Assembly: GCA_910574745.1 (NCBI GenBank)
Contig: CAJTCE010000002.1
Coordinates: 1 to 64,000 of the forward strand
Direction of reading: 5' to 3'
Length of the DNA stretch: 64,000 nucleotides
DNA from: Lachnospiraceae bacterium
GTDB taxonomy: Bacteria > Bacillota > Clostridia > Lachnospirales > Lachnospiraceae
Notes under the pieces: model-generated
The model's database searches: none
What the model was told of the DNA's origin: nothing
The model's input: only the letters and a program-made list of their open reading frames with translations
Program-made: the position numbers and the translations under genes
Shown here: positions 34,396-42,304 of the stretch, one piece after another
Layout: each line of letters opens with the position of its first letter
Position numbering within the stretch: the stretch's first letter is position 1

Positions 34396-34716
34396 ATGAT
34401 CAAAAATTTAAGCCAGTTAAAAAAGTCTTTAAAGAAGGGAACCAATATTGAGATCATTTCTCATTGCCGCACGGAATATGCCGGGCAGAAACGCAGAATC
34501 ACCAAGTCCAATACCCAGGGATTCTACAGCATCGTACCGGATGAGCCGGATAATGAAGTGACGCTTGCCAACGATGGGAAAGGAAATGTTCTCTGGTGGA
34601 AGAAAGCATCCTTTTGGGAGTTTGAAAATGATATCTGCAGTGTGTACTGCAGCGACAACGAGCATACGAAGCAATATCTGATCATGTCATTCCGCATTAT
34701 AGAGGAGGTGGCTTAA
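34396..34716 (+). CDS. Small element protein of unknown function
   Basis: 106 residues from ATG 34396, directly after AAGGAGG (the open frame to 34309 is the shadow of the previous gene). Basic start (SQLKKSLKKGTNIEIISHCR), then a beta-rich middle (GFYSIVPDEPDNEVTLANDG, VLWWKKASFWEF). Two cysteines near the middle and end. It resembles small proteins adjacent to ligases in phage-like regions, but no family is recognised. Its stop abuts the ligase start. Confidence 0.6.
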   Translation: MIKNLSQLKKSLKKGTNIEIISHCRTEYAGQKRRITKSNTQGFYSIVPDEPDNEVTLANDGKGNVLWWKKASFWEFENDICSVYCSDNEHTKQYLIMSFRIIEEVA

Positions 34717-36732
34717 ATGGCACAGAATGCATGGGAAAAAGTGCAGGCACTGACCGCACAGCTGAACCGGTACAGAGACGAATATTATAACGGCAATGCC
34801 CCGTCTGTTTCGGATGCCGTCTATGACAGGATGTGTGACGAGCTGGCAGTGCTGGAGATGGAGACGGGAATCTGGATGACGGATTCCCCCACCCGGACAG
34901 TGGGATTTGAAGCAGTCAGCGAGCTGGAAAAGACGAACCATCCCATTTCCCTGTTATCACTGGAAAAGACCAAGAGCGTAGAAGAACTGGTTTCCTTTGT
35001 GGGTGAGCATCAGATTCTTCTGATGCTGAAGCTGGACGGGCTGACCGTCAAGCTGACTTATGAGGATGGAAAACTGGCCCAGGCGGCTACCCGCGGCGAC
35101 GGAGATACCGGTGAGGTGGTCACCCACAATGTCCGTGGTATTTCCGGGATACCCCAGAATATTCCTTATCGGGAGAGACTGGTAGTGAGCGGGGAGGCTT
35201 TCATCCGCCCCGGTGATTTTCATCGTCTGAGAGAAACCCTGACAGACAGCAGTGGAGAACGCTATAAGAACGGAAGGAATCTGGCCGCTGGTTCTGTGCG
35301 CCTTTTAGACGGTGCGGTCTGCCGGGAGCGGAAAGTAATGTATATGCCTTTTACTGTGGTGGAAGGATTTCCCGAACTGGGGCTAAAGTCAGAAAAACTG
35401 CGAAAACTTCCGGAACTGGGATTTCAGGTCTGCAAATTTGTCATAAGCAGGCGGAGCCTTACTTGTCAGGAGATGGAGGATGGAATCGGGAAACTGCGGC
35501 AGTTTGCCAGTGATAATGACATCCCTATTGACGGAATCGTGGCATCTTATAATGATATTGCGTTTTCCCTGTCCTGTGGAAGGACAGGCCACCACTACAA
35601 AGACGGTTTGGCCTTTAAGTTTGAGGATGAACTTCATGAGACAAAACTGCTCGCAGTTGAATGGAACCCTTCCCGTTCCGGGGAGATCTCTCCGGTGGCA
35701 GTTTTCCAGCCAGTACAGATTGACGGCTGTGAGGTATCCAGGGCCAGCCTGCATAACATGTCTTTTATTGAGGGCATGGAACTAAAACCTGGCTGCCGGA
35801 TACTGGTCAGCAAGCGGAATATGATCATCCCCCATGTGGAAGAAAATCTGGACCGTGGTGATTTTTCTCTGGCAGAGGTAATACCTGATAAATGCCCCTG
35901 CTGCGGGGAACCAACCCGTGTCCATGAAAGTCGTTCCATAGAGGATGGAAAAGAAAAGATCACAAAGACACTGTTTTGTGACAATCAAAATTGTGAAACC
36001 AGACGGCTGCGTCAGTTCGTCCATTTTGCGGGCCAGAAGGCTATGAATATTGAAGGGTTGTCTGAAGCGACACTGGAAAAATTTATAGGCAGAGGCTGGA
36101 TTCATACCTATATGGATATTTATGAACTGGACAGGCACAGGAATGAGATTATTCAGATGGAAGGCTTTGGAGAGAAATCCTGGCAGCGGCTCTGGGATGC
36201 AATCCAGGGCAGCAGGAACACGACTTTTGAGCGTTATCTGATTGCTATGGATATTCCCATGGTGGGGAACACAGCCAGCCGTACGCTTTGCAGACAGTTT
36301 CATGGGAGCCTGGAGGAATTCGAGGATGCAGTACATCATCAGTATGATTTTACACAGCTTCCGGATTTCGGAGATACTCTGCACAACAATATCCATGAAT
36401 GGTTTTATGATGAAGAGAATCTTTACGTATGGGAGGTATTACAGCAAATGTTAAATATCGAGATCAACTCACCAGGGGACGGCATGGTTTCCGTATCGGA
36501 GAATCCTTTTGTAGGAATGACGATTGTAGTGACCGGAAAGGTGGAGCCTTATACCCGAAGTGGTATCAATGCAAAAATTGAATCTCTGGGTGCCCGTGCA
36601 GGAAGTTCGGTGAGCAGTAAAACAGATTATCTGGTCTGTGGAGAAAAAGCCGGCAGCAAGCTGGCAAAGGCCAGGGAACTGGGAGTAAAAGTCCTGACAC
36701 CGGAACAGTTTTTCCGTATGGCCGGCGAATAG
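34717..36732 (+). CDS. ligA: NAD-dependent DNA ligase
   Basis: 671 residues, full LigA length. The adenylation site is KLDG with Lys105; Ia helix start (YRDEYYNGNAPSVSDAVYD) binds NAD, RGDGDTGEVVTHNVRGI follows, then the OB fold, the zinc finger (CPCCGEP, later FCDNQNCETRRLRQFVHF), HhH repeats (NIEGLSEATLEKFIGRGW), and a C-terminal BRCT domain (GMTIVVTGKVEPYTRSGINA). It seals nicks in the lagging strand. The N-terminal region is diverged from a chromosomal LigA, as expected for an element copy; a host ligA should exist elsewhere. Likely functional. Confidence 0.9.
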   Translation: MAQNAWEKVQALTAQLNRYRDEYYNGNAPSVSDAVYDRMCDELAVLEMETGIWMTDSPTRTVGFEAVSELEKTNHPISLLSLEKTKSVEELVSFVGEHQILLMLKLDGLTVKLTYEDGKLAQAATRGDGDTGEVVTHNVRGISGIPQNIPYRERLVVSGEAFIRPGDFHRLRETLTDSSGERYKNGRNLAAGSVRLLDGAVCRERKVMYMPFTVVEGFPELGLKSEKLRKLPELGFQVCKFVISRRSLTCQEMEDGIGKLRQFASDNDIPIDGIVASYNDIAFSLSCGRTGHHYKDGLAFKFEDELHETKLLAVEWNPSRSGEISPVAVFQPVQIDGCEVSRASLHNMSFIEGMELKPGCRILVSKRNMIIPHVEENLDRGDFSLAEVIPDKCPCCGEPTRVHESRSIEDGKEKITKTLFCDNQNCETRRLRQFVHFAGQKAMNIEGLSEATLEKFIGRGWIHTYMDIYELDRHRNEIIQMEGFGEKSWQRLWDAIQGSRNTTFERYLIAMDIPMVGNTASRTLCRQFHGSLEEFEDAVHHQYDFTQLPDFGDTLHNNIHEWFYDEENLYVWEVLQQMLNIEINSPGDGMVSVSENPFVGMTIVVTGKVEPYTRSGINAKIESLGARAGSSVSSKTDYLVCGEKAGSKLAKARELGVKVLTPEQFFRMAGE

Positions 36733-36765
36733 GGCAAGGATCTAAAACAATAGGATTTTATGTAT

Positions 36766-36798
36766 GGGAGAGAGCTTGTACAGTTCTCTCCTGTCTTT
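36766..36798 (+). terminator. Intercistronic hairpin after ligA
   Basis: GGAGAGA (36767-36773) pairs with TCTCTCC (36785-36791), then TGTCTTT, directly before the AAAGGAGG of the next gene. Confidence 0.55.
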
Positions 36799-36813
36799 AA
36801 AGGAGGAAATCAA

Positions 36814-37440
36814 ATGAGCAAGAGAACCATGATAAAATTGTCGGCATCTGAGGATTATATTTATCTGAGGACATTATCAGAGGAATACCGTTCCCCACAG
36901 GGATTTACGATTACAGATAAAGAATTAGCGGAGATGGAGGAAAAGGGGTATAAGGTTATATCAGATATCCATTCTTTTGCAAAACTGTCACTGCGGAAAA
37001 CAATGGACGGGACGGATATTCTGGTCATAAACTTTACCTGGCTGAGTGACGCAGGCGGAGGAAAGGTTTCCGGAAGAGAGGAAACGGTGCTGCTTTCCTA
37101 TGAGAAGTTTCAGGAGTATGTCCGGGAAAGCAGGAAAAATAACGGAGAGCAGAAAAGGATTTTGTCTTTGGATGAAAAGCCCAGACCGAGGATTGAATTC
37201 CAGAGCAGACGGAATCTGAAGGCGGTCACAGGGGAAAAACTTCTTCGGAAAAAGCTGGGGAAGGCTCTCTGGAGACATTTTGCATGGAAAGGGAGCAGGC
37301 AGATTACAATATACGATGATTTCGAGCCATACAGCTTTTTCTTCCGGGAACAGACGCCATACGGAACCGGAATCTGCGGAGGAATCATTCTTCATGGGTG
37401 GGAAAATATGGAGAAGGCGTATTATGGGATACATACCTGA
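36814..37440 (+). CDS. Unknown element protein
   Basis: 208 residues from ATG 36814 (AAAGGAGGAAAT upstream; the frame from 36760 contains the hairpin). No TM or signal. The sequence mixes beta segments (LVINFTWLSDAGGGKVSGRE, ETVLLSYEKFQEYV) with a basic centre (RPRIEFQSRRNLKAVTG, LLRKKLGKALWRHF). No family recognised. Lies between ligA and the partition genes, separated from the latter by a strong terminator, so it probably ends the replication operon. Confidence 0.55.
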   Translation: MSKRTMIKLSASEDYIYLRTLSEEYRSPQGFTITDKELAEMEEKGYKVISDIHSFAKLSLRKTMDGTDILVINFTWLSDAGGGKVSGREETVLLSYEKFQEYVRESRKNNGEQKRILSLDEKPRPRIEFQSRRNLKAVTGEKLLRKKLGKALWRHFAWKGSRQITIYDDFEPYSFFFREQTPYGTGICGGIILHGWENMEKAYYGIHT

Positions 37441-37463
37441 CCAGAATAGGCAGGACAGGTTTT

Positions 37464-37519
37464 ACAGGACAGAATGCAGGGCAGGCGGCAGGATATGTTG
37501 TCTGTCCTGTATTTTTTTC
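37464..37519 (+). terminator. Terminator ahead of the partition operon
   Basis: ACAGGACAGA (37464-37473) is complementary to TCTGTCCTGT (37501-37510), then ATTTTTTTCT. It ends the ligA-side transcript. Confidence 0.8.
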
Positions 37520-37533
37520 TATTTTGTTGAAAA

Positions 37534-37552
37534 ATGCGTAATCCATGCGTAA
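37534..37552 (+). promoter_or_regulatory. Direct repeat upstream of the ParM gene (possible centromere/operator)
   Basis: ATGCGTAA occurs at 37534-37541 and 37545-37552, an 11-bp period, about 38 bp before the ParM start. ParR-type proteins bind such direct repeats both as centromere and operator. Two copies is few for a centromere. Confidence 0.4.
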
Positions 37553-37589
37553 AGGATAAGTATAAAATAAAAAAGGAGATGGGAAACTT

Positions 37590-38501
37590 ATGTTAATTGC
37601 AATCGACCATGGGAACAAACAAATGAAAACAATCCACTGCCCGCCTTTTGTGTCCGGGCTGACGGAGAGCATTGTCAGGCCCTTTGGCAGCGAGGTCCTG
37701 GAATACCGGGATAAGTTTTACACGCTGTCAAACCAGAGGATCCCTTATAAGAGGGATAAGACGGAGGATGACCGCTTTTTTATCCTTACCCTGTTCGCAG
37801 TCGCAGAGGAACTCCATAGAAAAGAGCGGTACGGGGAAGAAGTGGTGCATGTATCCCTGGCGGTAGGGCTTCCGCCTGCCCACTATGGGGCGCAGAACCA
37901 GTCCTTCATCCGGTATTTTTCAGGCAGGGGCATTGTAAACTTCCAGTACCGGGAGAATCCCTACACGGTTTATATTGAGGATGTGCGGTGCTACCCGCAG
38001 GCTTTTGCGGCGGCCGTGACCATGATGGACCGGCTGCTGGATAAGCCCAGGGTGCTGGTCGTGGATATCGGAGGCTTTACGGCGGACTATCTGATGATGC
38101 GCTCCGGCCGGGCGGACCTGTCGGTATGCGACTCCCTGGAGAACGGGGTGATCCTTCTGTATAACCGGATACGGACAAAGGTAAATTCGGAATTTGATAT
38201 CCTGCTGGAAGAAACGGACATTGACGGCATTTTAAAAGACGGTGGGGACACGTATGCCCCGGAAGTGGTCTCCCTTGTGGAGAAGCTGGCGCAGGATTTT
38301 GTCAACGACCTGGCAAACAGCCTGCGGGAGCGCATGCTGGATCTGATGTCCGGCATGGTGGTATTTGTGGGCGGCGGGGCAATCCTGCTGCGCCGGCAGA
38401 TCGAAGCCTCCGGGAAGGTGAGAAATGCCCTGTTTGTGGAAGAAATCCATGCCAACGCAAAGGGATATGAGTTCCTTTACAAGATGGAAACAGGCAGGTG
38501 A
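37590..38501 (+). CDS. ParM/StbA-like actin-family partition protein
   Basis: 303 residues of the actin fold: phosphate-1 LIAIDHGNKQMK (about residues 2-13), phosphate-2 VLVVDIGGFTADYLMM (about 152-167), and the adenosine loop MVVFVGGGAILLRRQ (about 255-269). Proteins of this size with a downstream ribbon-helix-helix gene are ParM/Alp segregation filaments that push plasmid copies apart. Its presence says the element has, or had, an extrachromosomal low-copy phase. AAAGGAG precedes ATG 37590. Next gene starts 4 bp after its stop. Confidence 0.85.
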   Translation: MLIAIDHGNKQMKTIHCPPFVSGLTESIVRPFGSEVLEYRDKFYTLSNQRIPYKRDKTEDDRFFILTLFAVAEELHRKERYGEEVVHVSLAVGLPPAHYGAQNQSFIRYFSGRGIVNFQYRENPYTVYIEDVRCYPQAFAAAVTMMDRLLDKPRVLVVDIGGFTADYLMMRSGRADLSVCDSLENGVILLYNRIRTKVNSEFDILLEETDIDGILKDGGDTYAPEVVSLVEKLAQDFVNDLANSLRERMLDLMSGMVVFVGGGAILLRRQIEASGKVRNALFVEEIHANAKGYEFLYKMETGR

Positions 38502-38505
38502 GCCT

Positions 38506-38907
38506 ATGGGGGAAAAGAAAAACCGGGAGCGGTTCAGCATCAAGTTCAATGAAAATGACCCGTCCCATGATGCGGTGATCCGCCTGCTGGAGAAACAGGG
38601 GGCGCACAGCAAGGCGCAGTTTCTTGTGAATGCGGTCCTCCATTACATCCACTGCCCGGAAACGCCGGATATCAGGATTCCCCCGGCGGTGGACAGGGCG
38701 GCCATAGAAGAAATCGTTGCGGAGATCCTGGAGCGGAAGGGAACGGGAAAACAGGCCGGCCACAGACCGGATGTAAGGAAAGAACCTGCGGCGGAGCGGG
38801 GAACTGTAAAGCAGGAGCAGAAAAGAGAAGGGGAACAGCAGAAAGAAATAGACCAGGCGACACTGGCGCTGATCGCGGATACCATGTCGGCGTTCCGGAG
38901 CAGTTAA
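38506..38907 (+). CDS. ParR-like DNA-binding partner of ParM
   Basis: 133 residues from ATG 38506 (no SD of its own beyond GTGAG; probably coupled to parM). The first 55 residues read as a ribbon-helix-helix (RERFSIKFNEND, then DAVIRLLEKQGAHSKAQFLV), the ParR DNA-binding fold; the rest is a charged, flexible tail ending in a short helix (DQATLALIADTMSAFR), which in ParR contacts the ParM filament. Size and position support the call. Confidence 0.78.
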   Translation: MGEKKNRERFSIKFNENDPSHDAVIRLLEKQGAHSKAQFLVNAVLHYIHCPETPDIRIPPAVDRAAIEEIVAEILERKGTGKQAGHRPDVRKEPAAERGTVKQEQKREGEQQKEIDQATLALIADTMSAFRSS

Positions 38908-38940
38908 AAAGCACAGGGGGGATTATTTTCCGCTCTGTGC
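38906..38940 (-). terminator. Terminator shared by the convergent XRE and ParR genes
   Basis: GCACAG (38911-38916) and CTGTGC (38935-38940) pair; on the minus strand it is followed by TTTTT. The stem overlaps the end of the XRE gene. Confidence 0.5.
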
Positions 38941-39267
38941 CTCCCGCTCACCAAGAGCCAGGATAAAACTGTTGATAATATCCTCCAGGTGGCGGTATTG
39001 TGCGGGAGGAAGGTCTGAGATTTTAGAGAGCAGGACAGAATAGTCGCCTCCGTTTATTTCACCCAGGAGCAGGTAGTCGGTGCTGATGTCAAGGGCGGAG
39101 CAGACCCGGATGATATTTTCCGGGCGCAGGGCTTTTTTGCCAAGCTCTGCGGAGGAGACGGTCTGGGGCGTGATGCCTGCTTTCTCCGCCAGCTCTTCCT
39201 GCGTCAGACGGAGCTGTTTTCTGCGGTTTAGTATGCGGTTGCCAATCTGTTTCAGTAAATTGTCCAT
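38923..39267 (-). CDS. XRE-family transcriptional regulator
   Basis: 114 residues, the only backbone gene on the minus strand. The HTH (about residues 11-66) is typical: LRLTQEELAEKAGITPQTVS, then RPENIIRVCSALDISTDYLL. The C-terminal part is a short helical tail (about 40 residues). It is convergent with the partition operon and divergent from the 119-residue gene at 39422; the intervening promoter region probably holds its operator. Likely a maintenance or transfer-switch repressor, by analogy with other elements. Confidence 0.85.
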   Translation of the reverse strand: MDNLLKQIGNRILNRRKQLRLTQEELAEKAGITPQTVSSAELGKKALRPENIIRVCSALDISTDYLLLGEINGGDYSVLLSKISDLPPAQYRHLEDIINSFILALGEREAQSGK

Positions 39268-39331
39268 TCCCCACCCTCCTTGCTATGGACTAATTTTATC
39301 TGCTATGATATAAATAATTAAGCGATTATGG

Positions 39332-39361
39332 TTGATAAAATTCTTCTATGACATATATAAT
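39332..39361 (+). promoter_or_regulatory. Promoter of the 119-residue gene
   Basis: TTGATA (39332-39337), 18 bp, TATAAT (39356-39361), 61 bp before ATG 39422. It lies in the divergent region shared with the XRE gene. Confidence 0.7.
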
Positions 39362-39421
39362 GGACGGTAAAGGTAAAAATATAAGAGAATGTAGAAAATA
39401 TAAGAAGAAAGGGAGAATACT

Positions 39422-39781
39422 ATGTTAAATGATGTATGGTTAAAGATAGCCCAGTTCTTAGGCACACTGAACGGGGAGAACGTGAAACGGGAGAGCTATG
39501 TGCGCACTCCGGAATATGAGGCGGCTCTGGAGGCATGGAAGGAAACGGAGCAGGAATGGGAGGCATTCCTGGAAACACTGCCTGCAGAGGGGCAGGAAAA
39601 GGCAGAGAAGATGAAAGAGCGGCTGGAGGATTTTGCATCCGCCCAAGAGAAGCGTGCCTATATTCAGGGATACGTGGACTGTGTGCAGGCGCTGTACCAC
39701 ATGGGGCTTCTGAAAGAGAACGAGGGGTTGAAATGGGCGGAGAAACTAGAATTGCATCAAGAAGTGCATAAAGGGAAGTGA
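39422..39781 (+). CDS. Small acidic helical protein of unknown function
   Basis: 119 residues, nearly all helix (EYEAALEAWKETEQEWEAFL, then EKAEKMKERLEDFASAQEKR and AYIQGYVDCVQALYHMGLLK). GAAAGGGAG precedes the ATG. Similar short helical proteins often sit beside XRE regulators in elements of Clostridia. It could be an antirepressor or partner of the XRE protein, but nothing in the sequence proves it. Confidence 0.65.
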   Translation: MLNDVWLKIAQFLGTLNGENVKRESYVRTPEYEAALEAWKETEQEWEAFLETLPAEGQEKAEKMKERLEDFASAQEKRAYIQGYVDCVQALYHMGLLKENEGLKWAEKLELHQEVHKGK

Positions 39782-39948
39782 TATTCCCTCCGCTTAGAGG
39801 AAACAGGGCATCCTGTTTTCCTATTTGTCCTCTTCGCCATCAAAAACGCATAACTGATGCCTGGCACATCCGACAAAGCTCGCAGCTCAATATCCGTAAC
39901 GTGCTGCTTGTTGGTTTCAATGCGTGTAATTATGCTTATGTACGACAA
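39782..39948 (-). pseudogene. C-terminal fragment of an XRE regulator
   Basis: On the minus strand, from 39948, the frame carries ITRIETNKQHVTDIELRALS then PGISYAFLM, the second half of an HTH_3 domain, followed by a short tail. The first helix-turn-helix half and a start are missing. It appears to be a remnant of another regulator left at the junction between the backbone and the cargo. Confidence 0.6.
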
Positions 39949-40005
39949 AGAAAAAACAATCAGCGGTATGGTGGAATATTTATCGCCATTCTGATAACAG
40001 AAATT

Positions 40006-41310
40006 TTATTGTTTTAGAGTGATAATTGAATGGAAAGTCAGAGTGTCATCATTATAATACATTTGAATATCACCATGATATTTGCGGACAGTTCTTCGGA
40101 TGCTTTTCAGACCAAAACCATGCCTGCGTTTATCTGCTTTATTAGTAGAAAGCATCTTCGATGAATCAGAAAAAGGATTTTTCCTGCTGGAGTTTATAAT
40201 AGTTATCACAACGAATGGCGTTTTGGCTCTTTGGCTTGTGCTGATTTCGATAAAGGATTCCGGAATACCGGATGCTGCTTCAAGGGCATTGTCTAACAGG
40301 TTGCAGAACAGGGAGGTAAGGTCAGAATCTGTAATAAAATCCACTGTCCCGCATCTGATATCAGTATGGAAAGAAATTTTTTGGCGGTCACACTGACGTT
40401 TATAACGGCACAGGATAGCGCTCAGCATTTCGTTGTCACACAAATGGGCGGTTTCCTTCAGGTCTGAGGACAGCATGAGCTGTTTAATATAGGCGCTGAT
40501 TTTATCAGATTCCTTTTTGTCATTCAACATGTCAATGGACTGCAAATGTTTTTTGATATCATGGATCAGAATATTCTGATTCTCGCTTTGTGAGAGCAGC
40601 ATTCCATAGTATTCTGCCGCATTTGCTTCCTTTTGAAGCAGTAACTGCATATCCGTAAATTCTATATTCTTTGTTTGATTGTATTGATAGATTCCAAATA
40701 CAAGGAGATTGGATATCAACAGAAAAACGGCTCCCATGGCAACCATCCAGTCAAGTGATTGCGGGAGGGAAACCGATTCGCCGATACTTATAAGCGTAAA
40801 CATAATAAAAATAGAGGTTACAGGGATAAAAACAAAAAGGAAAACAGAACGGTCATACTGCTCCGCATTCTTTTTTTGTTTTTTCATCAGGTGCATCAAT
40901 ATAAAAGTTACAGCAAAAAATATGAGCTTGCTAAAAACCGAAAACAATAAAAGATGATAAAAGTCCCTGCTATTGTTGAGAAAATGAGGGGCGAACCGCT
41001 TGGTAATCCCGTAAACAATCAGTTCGCTCGTTGTCATAACAGCTGTCAGTATGGAGGCATGAAATACTGCTGTGTACCAGTTTGGACAGCACTGTATAAT
41101 CAGGAAAATAAAATTCAGTAAGAAATATAAAGTGGTATTGAACCATACAGATTCAAACAGTGACACGCCAAACAGGATAAAATAGAAACCGCATAACATA
41201 AGCATCTTTTCCCGGGGCTTGCGCCTGGCAGAAAACAGGTGGGAAGAGTACTGCCAAAGTATCATTGCCTCCACAAGAAAACTGAAAAAATAGCAGATGA
41301 TATTTTTCAT
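40006..41310 (-). CDS. AgrC-like sensor histidine kinase
   Basis: 434 residues. About six N-terminal TM segments occupy residues 1-210; then a coiled coil, the phosphoacceptor box LIHDIKKHLQSIDML, and a GHKL ATPase (LFCNLLDNALEAA for N box, GFGLKSIRRTVRKYHGDIQM for G box). This plan is AgrC/ComD/BlpH-like: peptide-pheromone or lantibiotic sensors. No AgrB protease or AgrD precursor is nearby. It is paired with the LytTR regulator just upstream in its own operon (6 bp apart) and is divergent from a lipoprotein-ABC operon, which it most likely controls. Confidence 0.85.
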   Translation of the reverse strand: MKNIICYFFSFLVEAMILWQYSSHLFSARRKPREKMLMLCGFYFILFGVSLFESVWFNTTLYFLLNFIFLIIQCCPNWYTAVFHASILTAVMTTSELIVYGITKRFAPHFLNNSRDFYHLLLFSVFSKLIFFAVTFILMHLMKKQKKNAEQYDRSVFLFVFIPVTSIFIMFTLISIGESVSLPQSLDWMVAMGAVFLLISNLLVFGIYQYNQTKNIEFTDMQLLLQKEANAAEYYGMLLSQSENQNILIHDIKKHLQSIDMLNDKKESDKISAYIKQLMLSSDLKETAHLCDNEMLSAILCRYKRQCDRQKISFHTDIRCGTVDFITDSDLTSLFCNLLDNALEAASGIPESFIEISTSQRAKTPFVVITIINSSRKNPFSDSSKMLSTNKADKRRHGFGLKSIRRTVRKYHGDIQMYYNDDTLTFHSIITLKQ

Positions 41311-41315
41311 TTGAT

Positions 41316-42038
41316 TTACCTCATGCTTTCCAAATAAAGGAGATAGGCTTCTTTAAATAAGCTGTATTTTCTTTTGGTCAGGTAAGCAGACAGCCCGGCA
41401 GTCATATAAATAAGATTGCGGTCAAAATTCGTGACATGTTCAAAATTGATAATGAAACTGCGGTGTGTCTGGAAAAAAAGGTTTTTGGGGAGAAGCTCCA
41501 GCCAATACTGCATATTGTGGACAGATTCAAAATCACACAGGGTTGTATGCACCGTTACTTTTCTGCCCTGTGCTTCTACCGCTATGACTGAAGATGCCGG
41601 AAGGGTATGCACACCCTGTTTTGTTTCGATTGGAAGATTGATGGCCATGGTGGTATATAAATCAATGGCGTCTTTCATGTTACGAAAAAACCGGTGGATA
41701 TCCAAGGGTTTTGACAGGTAACGGAATACATGGAAGCGCATGGCATCATCCAGATATTGGGAGTAAGAGGTAACAACAAAAATAATAATGTTGTCATTTG
41801 CCCTTTTTAATTCATTGCCGACATAGATGCCGTTGATTCCCGGCATCTCAATATCAAGGAAAAGGATATCTTTTTCCCCGGTGTCTGCAAGCAGCGATTC
41901 ACCGTCAGAAAAGCAGGTGATTTCGGGACATTTTAAACTGATGTTTTTAAAAAAGTTCCTGATATATTTTTGAAGCTGTTCAACTACAAGCGAATCATCG
42001 TCACAAATGAGTATTCGCATTTTCGCACCTCTTTTCAT
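41316..42038 (-). CDS. LytTR-family response regulator (AgrA-like)
   Basis: 240 residues. Receiver domain (about residues 6-125) with the acidic pair ICDDD, the phosphoacceptor Asp in ILFLDIEMPGINGIYVG and the Lys in YLSKPLDIHRF; LytTR DNA-binding domain (about 140-238) with FFQTHRSFIINFEHV. LytTR proteins bind direct repeats ahead of bacteriocin and quorum operons. The likely operon is that beginning at 42305. Transcribed first in the two-gene operon. The N-terminus begins MKRGAKM; the second Met at residue 7 (MRILICDDDS) is also plausible. Confidence 0.88.
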   Translation of the reverse strand: MKRGAKMRILICDDDSLVVEQLQKYIRNFFKNISLKCPEITCFSDGESLLADTGEKDILFLDIEMPGINGIYVGNELKRANDNIIIFVVTSYSQYLDDAMRFHVFRYLSKPLDIHRFFRNMKDAIDLYTTMAINLPIETKQGVHTLPASSVIAVEAQGRKVTVHTTLCDFESVHNMQYWLELLPKNLFFQTHRSFIINFEHVTNFDRNLIYMTAGLSAYLTKRKYSLFKEAYLLYLESMR

Positions 42039-42066
42039 TACATTTGCTATATATAAATTCTTTTAC

Positions 42067-42095
42067 ATTATACTATAAAGGATAAGAGAATACAA
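42067..42095 (-). promoter_or_regulatory. Promoter of the AgrA/AgrC-like operon
   Basis: On the minus strand TTGTAT (42095-42090) and TATAAT (42072-42067) with 17 bp between. The interval 42096-42304 should hold the divergent promoter and LytTR sites for the ABC operon; I could not single them out. Confidence 0.65.
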
Positions 42096-42304
42096 AAAAA
42101 TTGCATGAAAAGGCATTTTTTAGAGGATTTTGGGGTTTGGAAAAAGAATCAGGAAGGTTAGGGTGAATATTGGAAGAATGACCAAATAGAGACAAAACAT
42201 GTCGTTTGGTGCAGAAAGGGTTGAAGTTATGACAGAGACATGGATAATGAGAGTTGTCATTGACTTCAACAGAATTTTAAGGAAAAAGGAGTATGGTTAT
42301 TGCT

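Noticed and set aside
37440-37590. Iteron-type replication origin
   Set aside because: Only two 8-bp repeats; too few for an origin, noted as possible partition operator.
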